A DNA stretch of 64,000 bases from Streptomyces sp. Ag109_O5-10 (lineage in GTDB: Bacteria; Actinomycetota; Actinomycetes; Streptomycetales; Streptomycetaceae): assembly GCF_900105755.1 (NCBI RefSeq), contig NZ_FNTQ01000001.1:6944001-7008000 (forward strand), in the 5' to 3' direction. The translations under genes were made by a program, and so were the position numbers. Below are positions 53,993 to 62,037 of the stretch, one piece after another. Position 1 is the first letter of the stretch; each line of letters opens with the position of its first letter. The notes below the pieces were generated by a model. That model had not been told where the DNA came from and ran no database searches. It worked only from the letters and a program-made list of their open reading frames with translations.

Positions 53993-54424
53993 ATGACCAG
54001 TACGACCGGTACGACGGGTACGCCCCCGTCCAGTGGCCTCGCCCCGGAGATCGCCGCCCGCCTCAAGCGCAGCGCCGACGGACTCCTCCCCGCCATCGCC
54101 CAGCAGTACGACACCGGCGAGGTGCTGATGCTCGGCTGGATGGACGACGAGGCGCTGCACCGGACCCTCACCACCGGCCGCTGCACCTACTGGTCGCGCA
54201 GCCGCCGGGAGTACTGGGTCAAGGGCGACACCTCCGGCCACTTCCAGTGGGTGAAGTCGGTCGCCCTCGACTGCGACGCCGACACCGTGCTGGTCAAGGT
54301 CGACCAGGTGGGCGCCGCCTGCCACACCGGCGACCGCACCTGCTTCGACGCCGACGTGCTCCTCAAGGACGCCGAGCACGGTCACGAGGCCGCCGATTCC
54401 GGCGCGGCCGCCTCCGATCAGTAA
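53993..54424 (+). CDS. hisI: Phosphoribosyl-AMP cyclohydrolase
   Basis: Zn/Mg enzyme of 143 aa opening the purine ring in step 3 of histidine synthesis. Zinc and magnesium ligands lie in ALDCDADTVLVKV and GAACHTGDRTCF, and the signature is TYWSRSRREYWVKGDTSG. ATG 53993 follows CACAAT (53980-53985) by 7 bases, so the mRNA is probably leaderless; the in-frame ATG at 53984 lies inside that hexamer. It is separated from the main his operon and stands 11 bases before trpE. Confidence 0.94.
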   Translation: MTSTTGTTGTPPSSGLAPEIAARLKRSADGLLPAIAQQYDTGEVLMLGWMDDEALHRTLTTGRCTYWSRSRREYWVKGDTSGHFQWVKSVALDCDADTVLVKVDQVGAACHTGDRTCFDADVLLKDAEHGHEAADSGAAASDQ

Positions 54425-54435
54425 GGTCTGCCGCC

Positions 54436-55914
54436 ATGGACCTCGAGACCTTCCGCAAGCTCGCGACCGACCGGCGCGTCATCCCGGTCACCCGCAAGCT
54501 CCTCGCCGACGGCGACACCCCGGTCGCTCTCTACCGCAAGCTCGCCGCCGAGCGCCCCGGCACCTTCCTGCTGGAGTCCGCCGAGAACGGCCGCTCATGG
54601 TCCCGGTACTCGTTCGTGGGCGTCCGCAGCGCGGCGACCCTGACCGCCCGCGACGGTCAGGCCCACTGGCTCGGCACCCCGCCCGTCGGCGTGCCCGTCG
54701 ACGGCGACCCGCTGGCCGCCCTGCGCGCCACCATCGAGGCCCTGCACACCCCGCACGACCAGGAACTGCCCCCCTTCACCGGCGGCATGGTCGGCTACCT
54801 CGGGTACGACATCGTGCGCCGCCTGGAGAAGATCGGCCCGGGGGAGCGCGACGACCTCGCACTTCCCGAGCTGACCATGCTCCTCACCAGCGACCTCGCC
54901 GTCATGGACCACTGGGAGGGCTCGGTCCTGCTGATCGCCAACGCGATCAACCACAACGACCTCGACACCGGCGTCGACGAGGCCCACGCCGACGCCGTGG
55001 CCCGCCTGGACGCCATGGAGGCCGACCTCTCCCGCCCGGTCGCCCAGCCGCCCGCCGTCCTGCCGCCCTCCGAGCTCCCCGAGTACACCGCCCTGTGGGG
55101 CGGCCCCGACTTCCAGGTCGCCGTCGAGGACATCAAGGAGCGCATCCGCGCGGGCGAGGCCTTCCAGGTCGTCCCCTCCCAGCGCTTCGAAACCCCGTGC
55201 ACGGCGAGCGCACTGGACGTGTACCGGGTCCTCAGGGCCACCAACCCGTCGCCGTACATGTACCTCTTCCGCTTCGACGGCTTCGACGTCGTGGGATCCA
55301 GCCCGGAGGCCCTCGTCAAGGTCGAGGACGGGCAGGCCATGGTGCACCCCATCGCGGGCACCCGGCCGCGCGGGGCCACCCCGCAGGAGGACCAGGCCCT
55401 CGCCGACGAGCTGATGGCCGACCCCAAGGAGCGCGCCGAGCACCTGATGCTCGTCGACCTCGGACGCAACGACCTGGGCCGGGTCTGCGAGCCCGGCTCC
55501 GTCGAGGTCGTCGACTTCATGTCCGTCGAGCGGTACTCGCACGTCATGCACATCGTCTCGACGGTCACCGGAAAGGTCGCCGACGGCCGCACCGCCTTCG
55601 ACGTGCTCACCGCCTGCTTCCCGGCCGGCACCCTCTCCGGCGCCCCCAAGCCCCGCGCCATGCAGATCATCGACGAACTGGAACCGTCCCGGAGGGGGCT
55701 GTACGGCGGCTGCGTCGGCTACCTCGACTTCGCCGGCGACTCCGACACCGCCATCGCCATCCGCACCGCGCTGCTCCGCGACGGCACGGCGTACGTCCAG
55801 GCCGGCGCCGGCATCGTCGCCGACTCCGACCCGGTCGCCGAGGACCAGGAGTGCCGCAACAAGGCGGCGGCGGTCCTGCGGGCGGTGCACACGGCCAACA
55901 GACTGGGCAAGTAG
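54436..55914 (+). CDS. trpE: Anthranilate synthase component I
   Basis: Chorismate-utilising enzyme of 492 aa that starts tryptophan synthesis. The N-terminal feedback site LLESAENGRSWSRYSFVG contains the Leu-Leu-Glu-Ser element used for tryptophan inhibition. The catalytic domain has QVVPSQRF, IAGTRPRGAT, VDLGRNDLGRVC and FPAGTLSGAPKPRAM. The glutaminase partner (TrpG) is not in this window. ATG start 11 bases after hisI with a weak AAGG; no leader peptide fits in this gap, so expression probably depends on the hisI promoter. Confidence 0.95.
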   Translation: MDLETFRKLATDRRVIPVTRKLLADGDTPVALYRKLAAERPGTFLLESAENGRSWSRYSFVGVRSAATLTARDGQAHWLGTPPVGVPVDGDPLAALRATIEALHTPHDQELPPFTGGMVGYLGYDIVRRLEKIGPGERDDLALPELTMLLTSDLAVMDHWEGSVLLIANAINHNDLDTGVDEAHADAVARLDAMEADLSRPVAQPPAVLPPSELPEYTALWGGPDFQVAVEDIKERIRAGEAFQVVPSQRFETPCTASALDVYRVLRATNPSPYMYLFRFDGFDVVGSSPEALVKVEDGQAMVHPIAGTRPRGATPQEDQALADELMADPKERAEHLMLVDLGRNDLGRVCEPGSVEVVDFMSVERYSHVMHIVSTVTGKVADGRTAFDVLTACFPAGTLSGAPKPRAMQIIDELEPSRRGLYGGCVGYLDFAGDSDTAIAIRTALLRDGTAYVQAGAGIVADSDPVAEDQECRNKAAAVLRAVHTANRLGK

Positions 55915-55995
55915 GCGCGCGGGCCGGGCAGGTGGGGCGCTTCTCACCCGACCCCGGGTGACCGTTCGCGCCGGGTTCAGGCGATAGTGGGGTAC

Positions 55996-56631
55996 GTGAC
56001 TGCTGTTCCTCACCCCTCTTCCGAAGCCGGCGAGCCCACCCGGTCCGGCCGCCGCAGCCTCGCCGTCGCGCTGCTCTTCGGCGCGCTCGGCGCGGCCGTG
56101 GCCCTGCTGTCCACCCGGCAGCGCTGGGCGGCGGGCACCGCGACGGTGGCAGGCGGCGACTTCCCGCTGACCGCCAAGGGCAGCGACGTCACGGGCGTCC
56201 CCGCGGCCCTCGCCATAGTGGGCCTTGCCGCGCTCGTCGCCGTCTTCGCCGTCCGCAGGGCCGGGCGCTTCCTGGTCTCCGGCCTCCTCGCGCTGTCCGG
56301 CGCCGGCATCGTCGCCGCGGCCCTGCTGGGCGCGGCCGACGGCTCCGCGCTCGACGAGAAGGCCGCCGAGGCCAGCGGGGACACGTCCGCCACGGTCGCC
56401 GCGCTCAGCCACACGGGCTGGCCGTACGTCGCCGCGGCCGGCGGCGCGCTCATCCTGGTCGCCGGTCTGCTGGCGCTGCGCTACGGGCGGCTGTGGCCCG
56501 CCATGTCCGGGCGCTACGAGCGCGGCACGGGGGCGGAGCGGCCGCGGCGGGCGCCGAAGCCGGTGGATCCCGACCGGCCGGAGGACATCTGGAAGGCGCT
56601 CGACCGGGGCGAGGATCCCACGGGCGCGTGA
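55996..56631 (+). CDS. Trp-associated membrane protein (TIGR02234/Trp_oprn_chp family)
   Basis: Protein of about 211 aa with four hydrophobic helices: helix 1 near residues 20-40, two in the middle, and helix 4 near 150-170. RQRWAAGTATVAGGDFPLTAKGSDVTG follows helix 1. The tail is basic and Asp/Pro-rich. The family occurs next to tryptophan genes in actinobacteria; its function is unknown. GTG 55996 is preferred because GATAGT (55983-55988) lies 7 bases upstream; GTG 55987 is in frame but overlaps that hexamer. Confidence 0.87.
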   Translation: MTAVPHPSSEAGEPTRSGRRSLAVALLFGALGAAVALLSTRQRWAAGTATVAGGDFPLTAKGSDVTGVPAALAIVGLAALVAVFAVRRAGRFLVSGLLALSGAGIVAAALLGAADGSALDEKAAEASGDTSATVAALSHTGWPYVAAAGGALILVAGLLALRYGRLWPAMSGRYERGTGAERPRRAPKPVDPDRPEDIWKALDRGEDPTGA

Positions 56632-56691
56632 CGATTCGCCGGGGGCGCCGTGAGTCCACGGTGGGCCGACGGCCGTCTGCCGTGCCGTTGG

Positions 56692-56745
56692 GGCTGGTCG
56701 CGCGGTTCCTCCCCAGCCTGCGGCCGGGGGGACCCCCAGTGCCGC
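56692..56745. repeat. Dispersed intergenic repeat copy
   Basis: GCTGGTCGCGCGGTTCCTCC followed by a stem-forming CCAGCCTGCGGCCGGGG and CCCCCAGTGCCGCC. It aligns with 39098-39161. The rest of the 262-base gap before the next gene shows GACAAT near 56816, a possible promoter element. Confidence 0.65.
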
Positions 56746-56893
56746 CTACGAGGCGCTGCAGCCGATGTGGCGAATCAGACGCCACCCCAGCTCCTGGCAC
56801 CCCTGTGGGTACGGGACAATGGAGGGCGAGCGTCCGGAAGGACACGTACGAGCTCGGGCCCGTACGACACGTACCAGCAACGAGGAGCAAGTC

Positions 56894-57157
56894 ATGGCGG
56901 GCAGCAGCCACGGTCACACCCCGGCCGCCTGGACCGGCGTCATCATCGCCTTCATCGGTTTCTGCGTCGCGGGCGCCTTCATGGTGATGGCGCAGCCCGT
57001 GGGTTTCTGGGCAGGCATGGCGATCGTGCTCCTCGGCGGCGTGGTCGGCCTGATCATGCGCTCCATGGGCCTCGGCCAGCCGAAGCAGAGCGGTGCCCTG
57101 GCGTACACCCCCACCGCCCCGGCCGCCACCCGCGAGCCGGCCGCGGCCGAGAGCTGA
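56894..57157 (+). CDS. HGxxPAAW family small membrane protein
   Basis: Protein of 87 aa with the N-terminal signature SHGHTPAAWTG (residues 5-15), then two hydrophobic helices (about 15-34 and 40-58) and a polar tail. The family is actinobacterial and of unknown function. ATG start with GAGGAGCAAG upstream. It stands between trpE and trpC. Confidence 0.88.
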   Translation: MAGSSHGHTPAAWTGVIIAFIGFCVAGAFMVMAQPVGFWAGMAIVLLGGVVGLIMRSMGLGQPKQSGALAYTPTAPAATREPAAAES

Positions 57158-57172
57158 CCCGCACCACCTCCC

Positions 57173-57205
57173 GAGGGGCGCTCCGAGACATCGGGGGCGC
57201 CCCTC
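57173..57205 (+). terminator. Hairpin after the HGxxPAAW gene
   Basis: GAGGGGCGC pairs with GCGCCCCTC, with an additional imperfect TCCGA/TCGGG inner part. It lies 15 bases after the stop; there is no T run. Confidence 0.55.
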
Positions 57206-57243
57206 GCGCGCGTGTGCCGACCGTACGGGGCACAATGCGAGGC

Positions 57244-57684
57244 GTGAACGCCGACAGCCACAGCGCAGCCGCCCCGCCGGCGATGCCCACCCTCCGGGGC
57301 CGGCTGGCCGTGCCCGTCTCCGTGCTGGGCGCCGTCGCCGGAGCCTTCGCCTACGTCGGCACCGTCGATCCCAACCAGCCCGGTCACTACCCGGTCTGCC
57401 CGCTCTACCGGCTCACCGGCCTGTACTGCCCCGGCTGCGGCGGCCTGCGCAGCGCGCACGCCTTCGTCCACGGCGACTTCCTGGCCGCGCTGCGGGACAA
57501 CGCGGCGGGCGTCCTCGCCTACCTGGCCTTCGCCGTGGTGTGGACCGTCTGGGCGGTGCGCGCGGCACGCGGCCGGCCCGCCCGGATCCAGCTCGGGCCG
57601 GTGCAGATGTGGAGCCTGGGCGTGCTGCTCCTGGTCTTCACCGTTGTCCGGAACCTGCCCTTCGGTGGCTGGTTGCATCCTTGA
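57244..57684 (+). CDS. DUF2752 membrane protein
   Basis: Protein of about 146 aa with three hydrophobic helices and the family motif in YPVCPLYRLTGLYCPGCGG, a Cys-x-x-Cys-type loop, followed by LRSAHAFVHGDFLAALRDN. Its role is unknown. GTG 57244 is used because CACAAT (57231-57236) lies 7 bases upstream, which indicates a leaderless start; ATG 57235 overlaps that hexamer. The gene precedes trpC by 147 bases that hold a TACCAT hexamer (57753-57758), a possible trpC promoter. Confidence 0.86.
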   Translation: MNADSHSAAAPPAMPTLRGRLAVPVSVLGAVAGAFAYVGTVDPNQPGHYPVCPLYRLTGLYCPGCGGLRSAHAFVHGDFLAALRDNAAGVLAYLAFAVVWTVWAVRAARGRPARIQLGPVQMWSLGVLLLVFTVVRNLPFGGWLHP

Positions 57685-57831
57685 TCAACCGGTGGATGTC
57701 CAGGTACTGGGACCGGCGTCAGCCGGATGTGAGGCCCACCCCGTCCTCCGGATACCATCGCAGTGACCATGAGTTTTCGGCCCATGGGTTTGAGACCGCC
57801 TGGAAGAACCGTCCGGAAGGGGGCCGCTCTC

Positions 57832-58641
57832 GTGAGTGTGCTCGACGAGATCATCGACGGCGTCCGTGCCGACCTCGCGGAACGGCAGGCGCGCGTCAGC
57901 CTCGACGAGCTCAAGGAGCGCGCGGCGAAGGCGCCGGCCGCCAAGGACGGCGTGGCCGCGCTGCGCGGTGAGGGCGTCAAGGTCATCTGTGAGGTGAAGC
58001 GCTCCAGCCCGTCCAAGGGCGCGCTGGCCGCGATCGCCGACCCGGCCGGGCTCGCCGCTGACTACGAGGCGGGCGGCGCGGCCGTCATCTCGGTCCTGAC
58101 CGAGCAGCGCCGGTTCGGCGGCTCGCTGGCCGACCTGGAGGCGGTCCGGGCCCGGGTGGACATCCCGGTGCTGCGCAAGGACTTCATCGTCACGTCGTAC
58201 CAGCTGTGGGAGGCCCGCGCGTACGGCGCCGACCTCGCGCTGCTGATCGTCGCCGCCCTCGACCAGCCGGCCCTGGAGTCGCTGATCGAGCGTGCCGAGT
58301 CCATCGGCCTCACCCCGCTCGTCGAGGTCCACGACGAGGACGAGGTCGAGCGCGCGGTGGACGCCGGCGCCAAGGTGATCGGTGTCAACGCGCGCAACCT
58401 GAGGACCCTGGAAGTCGACCGCGGCACCTTCGAGCGGGTCGCCCCCGAGATCCCCGCCCACGTCGTCAAGGTCGCCGAGTCCGGCGTCCGCGGTCCGCAC
58501 GACCTGATCGCGTACGCCAACGCGGGCGCCGACGCGGTCCTGGTCGGCGAGTCCCTGGTCACGGGCCGCGACCCCAAGGCGGCGGTGGCCGACCTGGTGG
58601 CGGCCGGCGAACACCCCGCTCTGCGACACGGCCGCGGCTGA
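57832..58641 (+). CDS. trpC: Indole-3-glycerol-phosphate synthase
   Basis: TIM-barrel enzyme of 269 aa that closes the indole ring. The catalytic Lys/Glu segments are VICEVKRSSPSKGAL, PVLRKDFIVTSYQ and GVNARNLRTLEVD; phosphate contacts are in VAESGVRGPHD and VLVGESLV. GTG 57832 has GGAAGGGGG about 10 bases upstream and gives the family N-terminus MSVLDEIIDG. The longer frame from 57763 adds an Arg-rich stretch not found in the family. Monofunctional; PriA supplies the preceding isomerisation. Confidence 0.95.
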   Translation: MSVLDEIIDGVRADLAERQARVSLDELKERAAKAPAAKDGVAALRGEGVKVICEVKRSSPSKGALAAIADPAGLAADYEAGGAAVISVLTEQRRFGGSLADLEAVRARVDIPVLRKDFIVTSYQLWEARAYGADLALLIVAALDQPALESLIERAESIGLTPLVEVHDEDEVERAVDAGAKVIGVNARNLRTLEVDRGTFERVAPEIPAHVVKVAESGVRGPHDLIAYANAGADAVLVGESLVTGRDPKAAVADLVAAGEHPALRHGRG

Positions 58642-58662
58642 TCACCGGGTAGGCTGATCCCG

Positions 58663-58863
58663 ATGACTCTCACGGTGACGACAGCAGTGGACCGGTACGC
58701 CCGCCTCGCGCGCGGCTGCCGTCCTCGCGGTTGCCGTGCACCGGCGCGGCGCGTCCACGGCCGCCGGGTGCGGTACGTCATCGGTGACGAACCCGGGCAG
58801 GTCAACGGACGTCGATGGCAGCGCCCCGTCAGGGGCGCGGGGAACGGCGCGATCAGCCGCTGA
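58663..58863 (+). CDS. trpM: TrpM-like small protein of the trp cluster
   Basis: Basic protein of 66 aa located between trpC and trpB, the position of TrpM (SCO2038) in S. coelicolor, reported to modulate tryptophan synthesis and differentiation. The core has ARGCRPRGCRAPARR and VRYVIGDEPGQVNGRRW, with two Cys. The last ~13 residues (RPVRGAGNGAISR) are encoded by a copy of the dispersed intergenic repeat (58821-58864). TAGGCT (58650-58655) lies 7 bases before the ATG, so a leaderless start is likely. Confidence 0.78.
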   Translation: MTLTVTTAVDRYARLARGCRPRGCRAPARRVHGRRVRYVIGDEPGQVNGRRWQRPVRGAGNGAISR

Positions 58864-58864
58864 C
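58821..58864. repeat. Dispersed repeat copy overlapping the trpM 3' end
   Basis: GCGCCCC and GGGGCGC form a hairpin (loop GTCA), followed by GGGGAACGGCGCGATCAGCC, which matches the core of the 42194-42530 units. The trpM stop codon lies inside it. The 79 bases from there to trpB hold no other gene. Confidence 0.75.
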
Positions 58865-58942
58865 GGCCGTCAGCCGACGGACAACCCCGACGCCCCACGG
58901 CGAACAGTGTTCTTTCACCGGCACTCACCGTGAGGTTTCCGC

Positions 58943-60226
58943 ATGCCCAGCGACTACTTCTTCCCTGATCCAGAAGGCCAGGTGCCCTCCGCCGAGGGCT
59001 ACTTCGGCGCCTTCGGCGGCAAGTTCATCCCGGAGGCCCTCGTCGCCGCCGTGGACGAGGTCGCCGTCGAGTACGACAAGGCCAAGCACGACCCCGAGTT
59101 CGCCCGCGAGCTCGACGACCTCCTGGTCAACTACACCGGCCGCCCCAGCTCCCTCACCGAGGTCCCCCGCTTCGCGGAACACGCCGGCGGCGCCCGGATC
59201 TTCCTCAAGCGCGAGGACCTCAACCACACCGGCTCGCACAAGATCAACAACGTGCTCGGGCAGGCCCTGCTCACCAAGCGCATGGGCAAGACCCGTGTGA
59301 TCGCGGAGACCGGCGCCGGCCAGCACGGCGTGGCGACGGCCACCGCCTGCGCGCTGTTCGGCCTCGACTGCACCATCTACATGGGCGAGATCGACACCCG
59401 GCGCCAGGCCCTCAACGTGGCCCGGATGCGCATGCTCGGCGCCGAGGTCGTCGCCGTGAAGTCCGGCAGCCGCACCCTCAAGGACGCCATCAACGAGGCG
59501 TTCCGCGACTGGGTGGCCAACGTCGACCACACCCACTACCTGTTCGGCACGGTCGCGGGCCCGCACCCCTTCCCGGCCATGGTCCGCGACTTCCACCGGG
59601 TCATCGGCGTCGAGGCCCGCCGCCAGCTCCTGGAGCGGGCCGGCCGGCTCCCCGACGCCGCGATCGCCTGCGTCGGCGGCGGCTCCAACGCCATCGGCCT
59701 CTTCCACGCCTTCATCCCCGACACGGGCGTCCGCCTCATCGGCTGCGAGCCGGCGGGCCACGGCATCGAGACCGGCGAGCACGCGGCCACCCTCACCGCC
59801 GGTGAGCCCGGCATCCTGCACGGCTCCCGGTCCTACGTCCTCCAGGACGACGAGGGCCAGATCACCGAGCCGTACTCGATCTCGGCCGGCCTGGACTACC
59901 CCGGCATCGGTCCCGAGCACTCCTACCTCAAGGACTCCGGCCGCGGCGAGTACCGCGCGGTCACCGACGACGCGGCCATGCAGGCCCTGCGCCTGCTCTC
60001 CCGCACCGAGGGCATCATCCCGGCCATCGAGAGCGCCCACGCCCTCGCCGGCGCCCTGGACGTGGGCAAGGAGCTCGGCAGGGACGGGCTGATCGTCGTC
60101 AACCTGTCCGGCCGCGGCGACAAGGACATGGACACCGCCGCGCGCTACTTCGGGCTGTACGACACCGACGCCGAGGTCGCGGCCGACGCCGCCGACACCG
60201 CCGAGATCGAGGGGGACGCCAAGTGA
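58943..60226 (+). CDS. trpB: Tryptophan synthase beta chain
   Basis: PLP enzyme of 427 aa condensing indole with serine. The Schiff-base Lys is in LNHTGSHKINNVLGQ; ETGAGQHGVATA and CVGGGSNAIGLFHAF bind substrate and PLP phosphate. Its N-terminal YFGAFGGKFIPEAL is the classical TrpB1 signature. ATG start with a weak upstream GTGAGGT. The C-terminal ~20 residues are an acidic Asp/Ala tail. Stop overlaps trpA by four bases. Confidence 0.96.
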   Translation: MPSDYFFPDPEGQVPSAEGYFGAFGGKFIPEALVAAVDEVAVEYDKAKHDPEFARELDDLLVNYTGRPSSLTEVPRFAEHAGGARIFLKREDLNHTGSHKINNVLGQALLTKRMGKTRVIAETGAGQHGVATATACALFGLDCTIYMGEIDTRRQALNVARMRMLGAEVVAVKSGSRTLKDAINEAFRDWVANVDHTHYLFGTVAGPHPFPAMVRDFHRVIGVEARRQLLERAGRLPDAAIACVGGGSNAIGLFHAFIPDTGVRLIGCEPAGHGIETGEHAATLTAGEPGILHGSRSYVLQDDEGQITEPYSISAGLDYPGIGPEHSYLKDSGRGEYRAVTDDAAMQALRLLSRTEGIIPAIESAHALAGALDVGKELGRDGLIVVNLSGRGDKDMDTAARYFGLYDTDAEVAADAADTAEIEGDAK

Positions 60227-61041
60227 GCGGGAACATCCAGCTGCTGGACGAGACCCTGGCAGCCGCCAAGGCCGAAGGCCGCGCCGCGCTCATCGCCTAC
60301 CTCCCGGCCGGCTTCCCGACCGTGGACGGCGGCATCGAGGCGATCAAGGCCGCCCTGGACGGCGGCGCGGACGTCGTCGAGGTCGGGCTGCCGCACAGCG
60401 ACCCGGTCCTGGACGGCCCGGTCATCCAGACCGCCGACGACATCGCCCTGCGCGGCGGTGTGAGGATCGCGGACGTCATGCGCACGGTGAAGGAGGCCCA
60501 CGAGGCCACCGGCAAGCCGATCCTCGTCATGACGTACTGGAACCCCATCGACCGCTACGGCGTCGAACGCTTCACCGCGGAGCTGGCCGAGGCCGGCGGC
60601 GCGGGCTGCATCCTGCCCGACCTGCCGGTGCAGGAGTCGGCCCTGTGGCGGGAGCACGCCGAGAAGCACGGCCTCGCGACGGTCTTCGTGGTGGCGCCGA
60701 GCAGCAAGGACGAGCGGCTCGCGACGATCACGGCGGCGGGCAGCGGGTTCGTCTACGCGGCCTCGCTCATGGGTGTCACCGGTACGCGTGAATCGGTCGG
60801 GGCGCAGGCCCAGGACCTGGTCGAGCGCACCCGGGCCACCGGCACCGGGCTGCCCGTCTGCGTCGGCCTCGGCGTCTCCAACGCGGCCCAGGCCGCCGAG
60901 GTCGCCGGCTTCGCCGACGGCGTGATCGTCGGTTCGGCCTTCGTGAAGCGGATGCTGGACGCGCCGGACCACGCGGCCGGTGTCGCGGCCGTCCGTGAAC
61001 TCGCCGGGGGCCTGGCGAAGGGCGTACGCGGACAGGCGTAG
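60223..61041 (+). CDS. trpA: Tryptophan synthase alpha chain
   Basis: TIM-barrel subunit of 272 aa that cleaves indole-3-glycerol phosphate and channels indole to TrpB. The catalytic Glu and Asp are in VVEVGLPHSDPVLDGPVIQ; usual TrpA has PFSDP here. The C-terminal phosphate loops are VCVGLGVSN and VIVGSAFVKR. GTG start overlaps the trpB stop (GTGA). It is followed by a hairpin. Confidence 0.95.
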   Translation: MSGNIQLLDETLAAAKAEGRAALIAYLPAGFPTVDGGIEAIKAALDGGADVVEVGLPHSDPVLDGPVIQTADDIALRGGVRIADVMRTVKEAHEATGKPILVMTYWNPIDRYGVERFTAELAEAGGAGCILPDLPVQESALWREHAEKHGLATVFVVAPSSKDERLATITAAGSGFVYAASLMGVTGTRESVGAQAQDLVERTRATGTGLPVCVGLGVSNAAQAAEVAGFADGVIVGSAFVKRMLDAPDHAAGVAAVRELAGGLAKGVRGQA

Positions 61042-61116
61042 GCCCGCAGGCGCGGCCCCACCAGGGTACGGCTGGACACAACGGAACATTCGGTCACTCG
61101 AACGGGTGGACCTGGG

Positions 61117-61150
61117 ACCGGGGAGGCGCGGTGCGCCTCCCCGGTTCGTT
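61117..61150 (+). terminator. Terminator-like hairpin between trpA and the DsbA-like gene
   Basis: CCGGGGAGGCGC and GCGCCTCCCCGG (61118-61129, 61133-61144) form a perfect 12-base stem with a 3-base loop, then TTCGTTCT. It ends 9-14 bases before the next GTG, so it could also act in the leader of that gene. Confidence 0.7.
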
Positions 61151-61158
61151 CTGGGGGT

Positions 61159-61935
61159 GTGAGCGAGAAGAATCGTGACGGAAAGCGGATGGCCCGGGAG
61201 CGGCTGGCGGCCGAGCGCGAGAAGCAGCGGGCCTCGGACAAGCGGCGGCGTGCGCTGATCGTGGGCGCGAGCGTCGTCGGCGTCCTGGGTCTGGCGGCGG
61301 TGATCGGCGTGGTCGCCGCGAACGCGGGCAGGGACAAGGGCAGCGCGAGTTCCGGTCCGGTCGTGGCGCCCTCCGGGGCGCAGGGCAAGGACAGCCTCGC
61401 CATTCCGGTCGGCAAGGACGGCGCCAAGGCGACGCTCACCGTCTGGGAGGACTTCCGCTGCCCGGCCTGCCAGGCCTTCGAGACGGCGTACCGCCCGACG
61501 CTCCACCAGCTGGTCGACGCGGGCCGGCTCAGAATCGAGTACCACCTGGTCACGCTGATCGACGGCAACCTCGGCGGCACCGGCTCCCGGAACGCGGCCA
61601 ACGCGGCGGCCTGCGCCCAGGACGCCGGGAAGTTCCGTGACTTCCACGACGTGCTGTACGAGAACCAGCCGAAGGAGACCGACGACGCCTTCGCGAGCAA
61701 CGACAAGCTGATCGAGCTGGCGGGCAAGGTGCAGGGGCTGGACACGCCGGCGTTCCAGAAGTGTGTCAGGAACGGCACGCACAATTCCTGGGTCGTCAAG
61801 TCCAACCAGGCCTTCCAGGCCGCCAAGTTCGACGGCACGCCGACCGTCCTGCTCGACGGCAAGAACATCTACCAGGACCAGACCATGACCCCGGACAAGC
61901 TGAAGCAGCTGGTCGAGGACGCGAACAAGCAGTAA
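61159..61935 (+). CDS. DsbA-family thioredoxin-domain protein, membrane-anchored
   Basis: Protein of 258 aa. The basic N-terminus has RERLAAEREKQRASDKRRR, one membrane helix spans about residues 32-52, and an extracytoplasmic DsbA-like fold follows with redox centre EDFRCPACQAFE (CPAC, near residue 102). Its cis-Pro loop is KFDGTPTVLLDG, and a helical insertion lies between. Paralogue of 30401-31210, with the same architecture and N-terminal wording. It lies next to lgt, so an envelope role in disulfide chemistry is plausible. The 3' end carries a duplicated 10-mer around the stop. Confidence 0.9.
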   Translation: MSEKNRDGKRMARERLAAEREKQRASDKRRRALIVGASVVGVLGLAAVIGVVAANAGRDKGSASSGPVVAPSGAQGKDSLAIPVGKDGAKATLTVWEDFRCPACQAFETAYRPTLHQLVDAGRLRIEYHLVTLIDGNLGGTGSRNAANAAACAQDAGKFRDFHDVLYENQPKETDDAFASNDKLIELAGKVQGLDTPAFQKCVRNGTHNSWVVKSNQAFQAAKFDGTPTVLLDGKNIYQDQTMTPDKLKQLVEDANKQ

Positions 61936-61996
61936 CAAGCAGTAAGGGGGATCAGGCGATTCTCACGCCCCCGTTATGGAGCCGTAGCCGGGCTGG

Positions 61997-62027
61997 TTGC
62001 CGTCGGCCCGGTCCGGCACGGTAGCGT
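61997..62027 (+). promoter_or_regulatory. Possible lgt promoter
   Basis: TTGCCG (61997-62002) and TAGCGT (62022-62027) are 19 bases apart, ending 10 bases before the lgt ATG. A visual match only; the spacer is long. Confidence 0.3.
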
Positions 62028-62037
62028 CGACCCTGCC

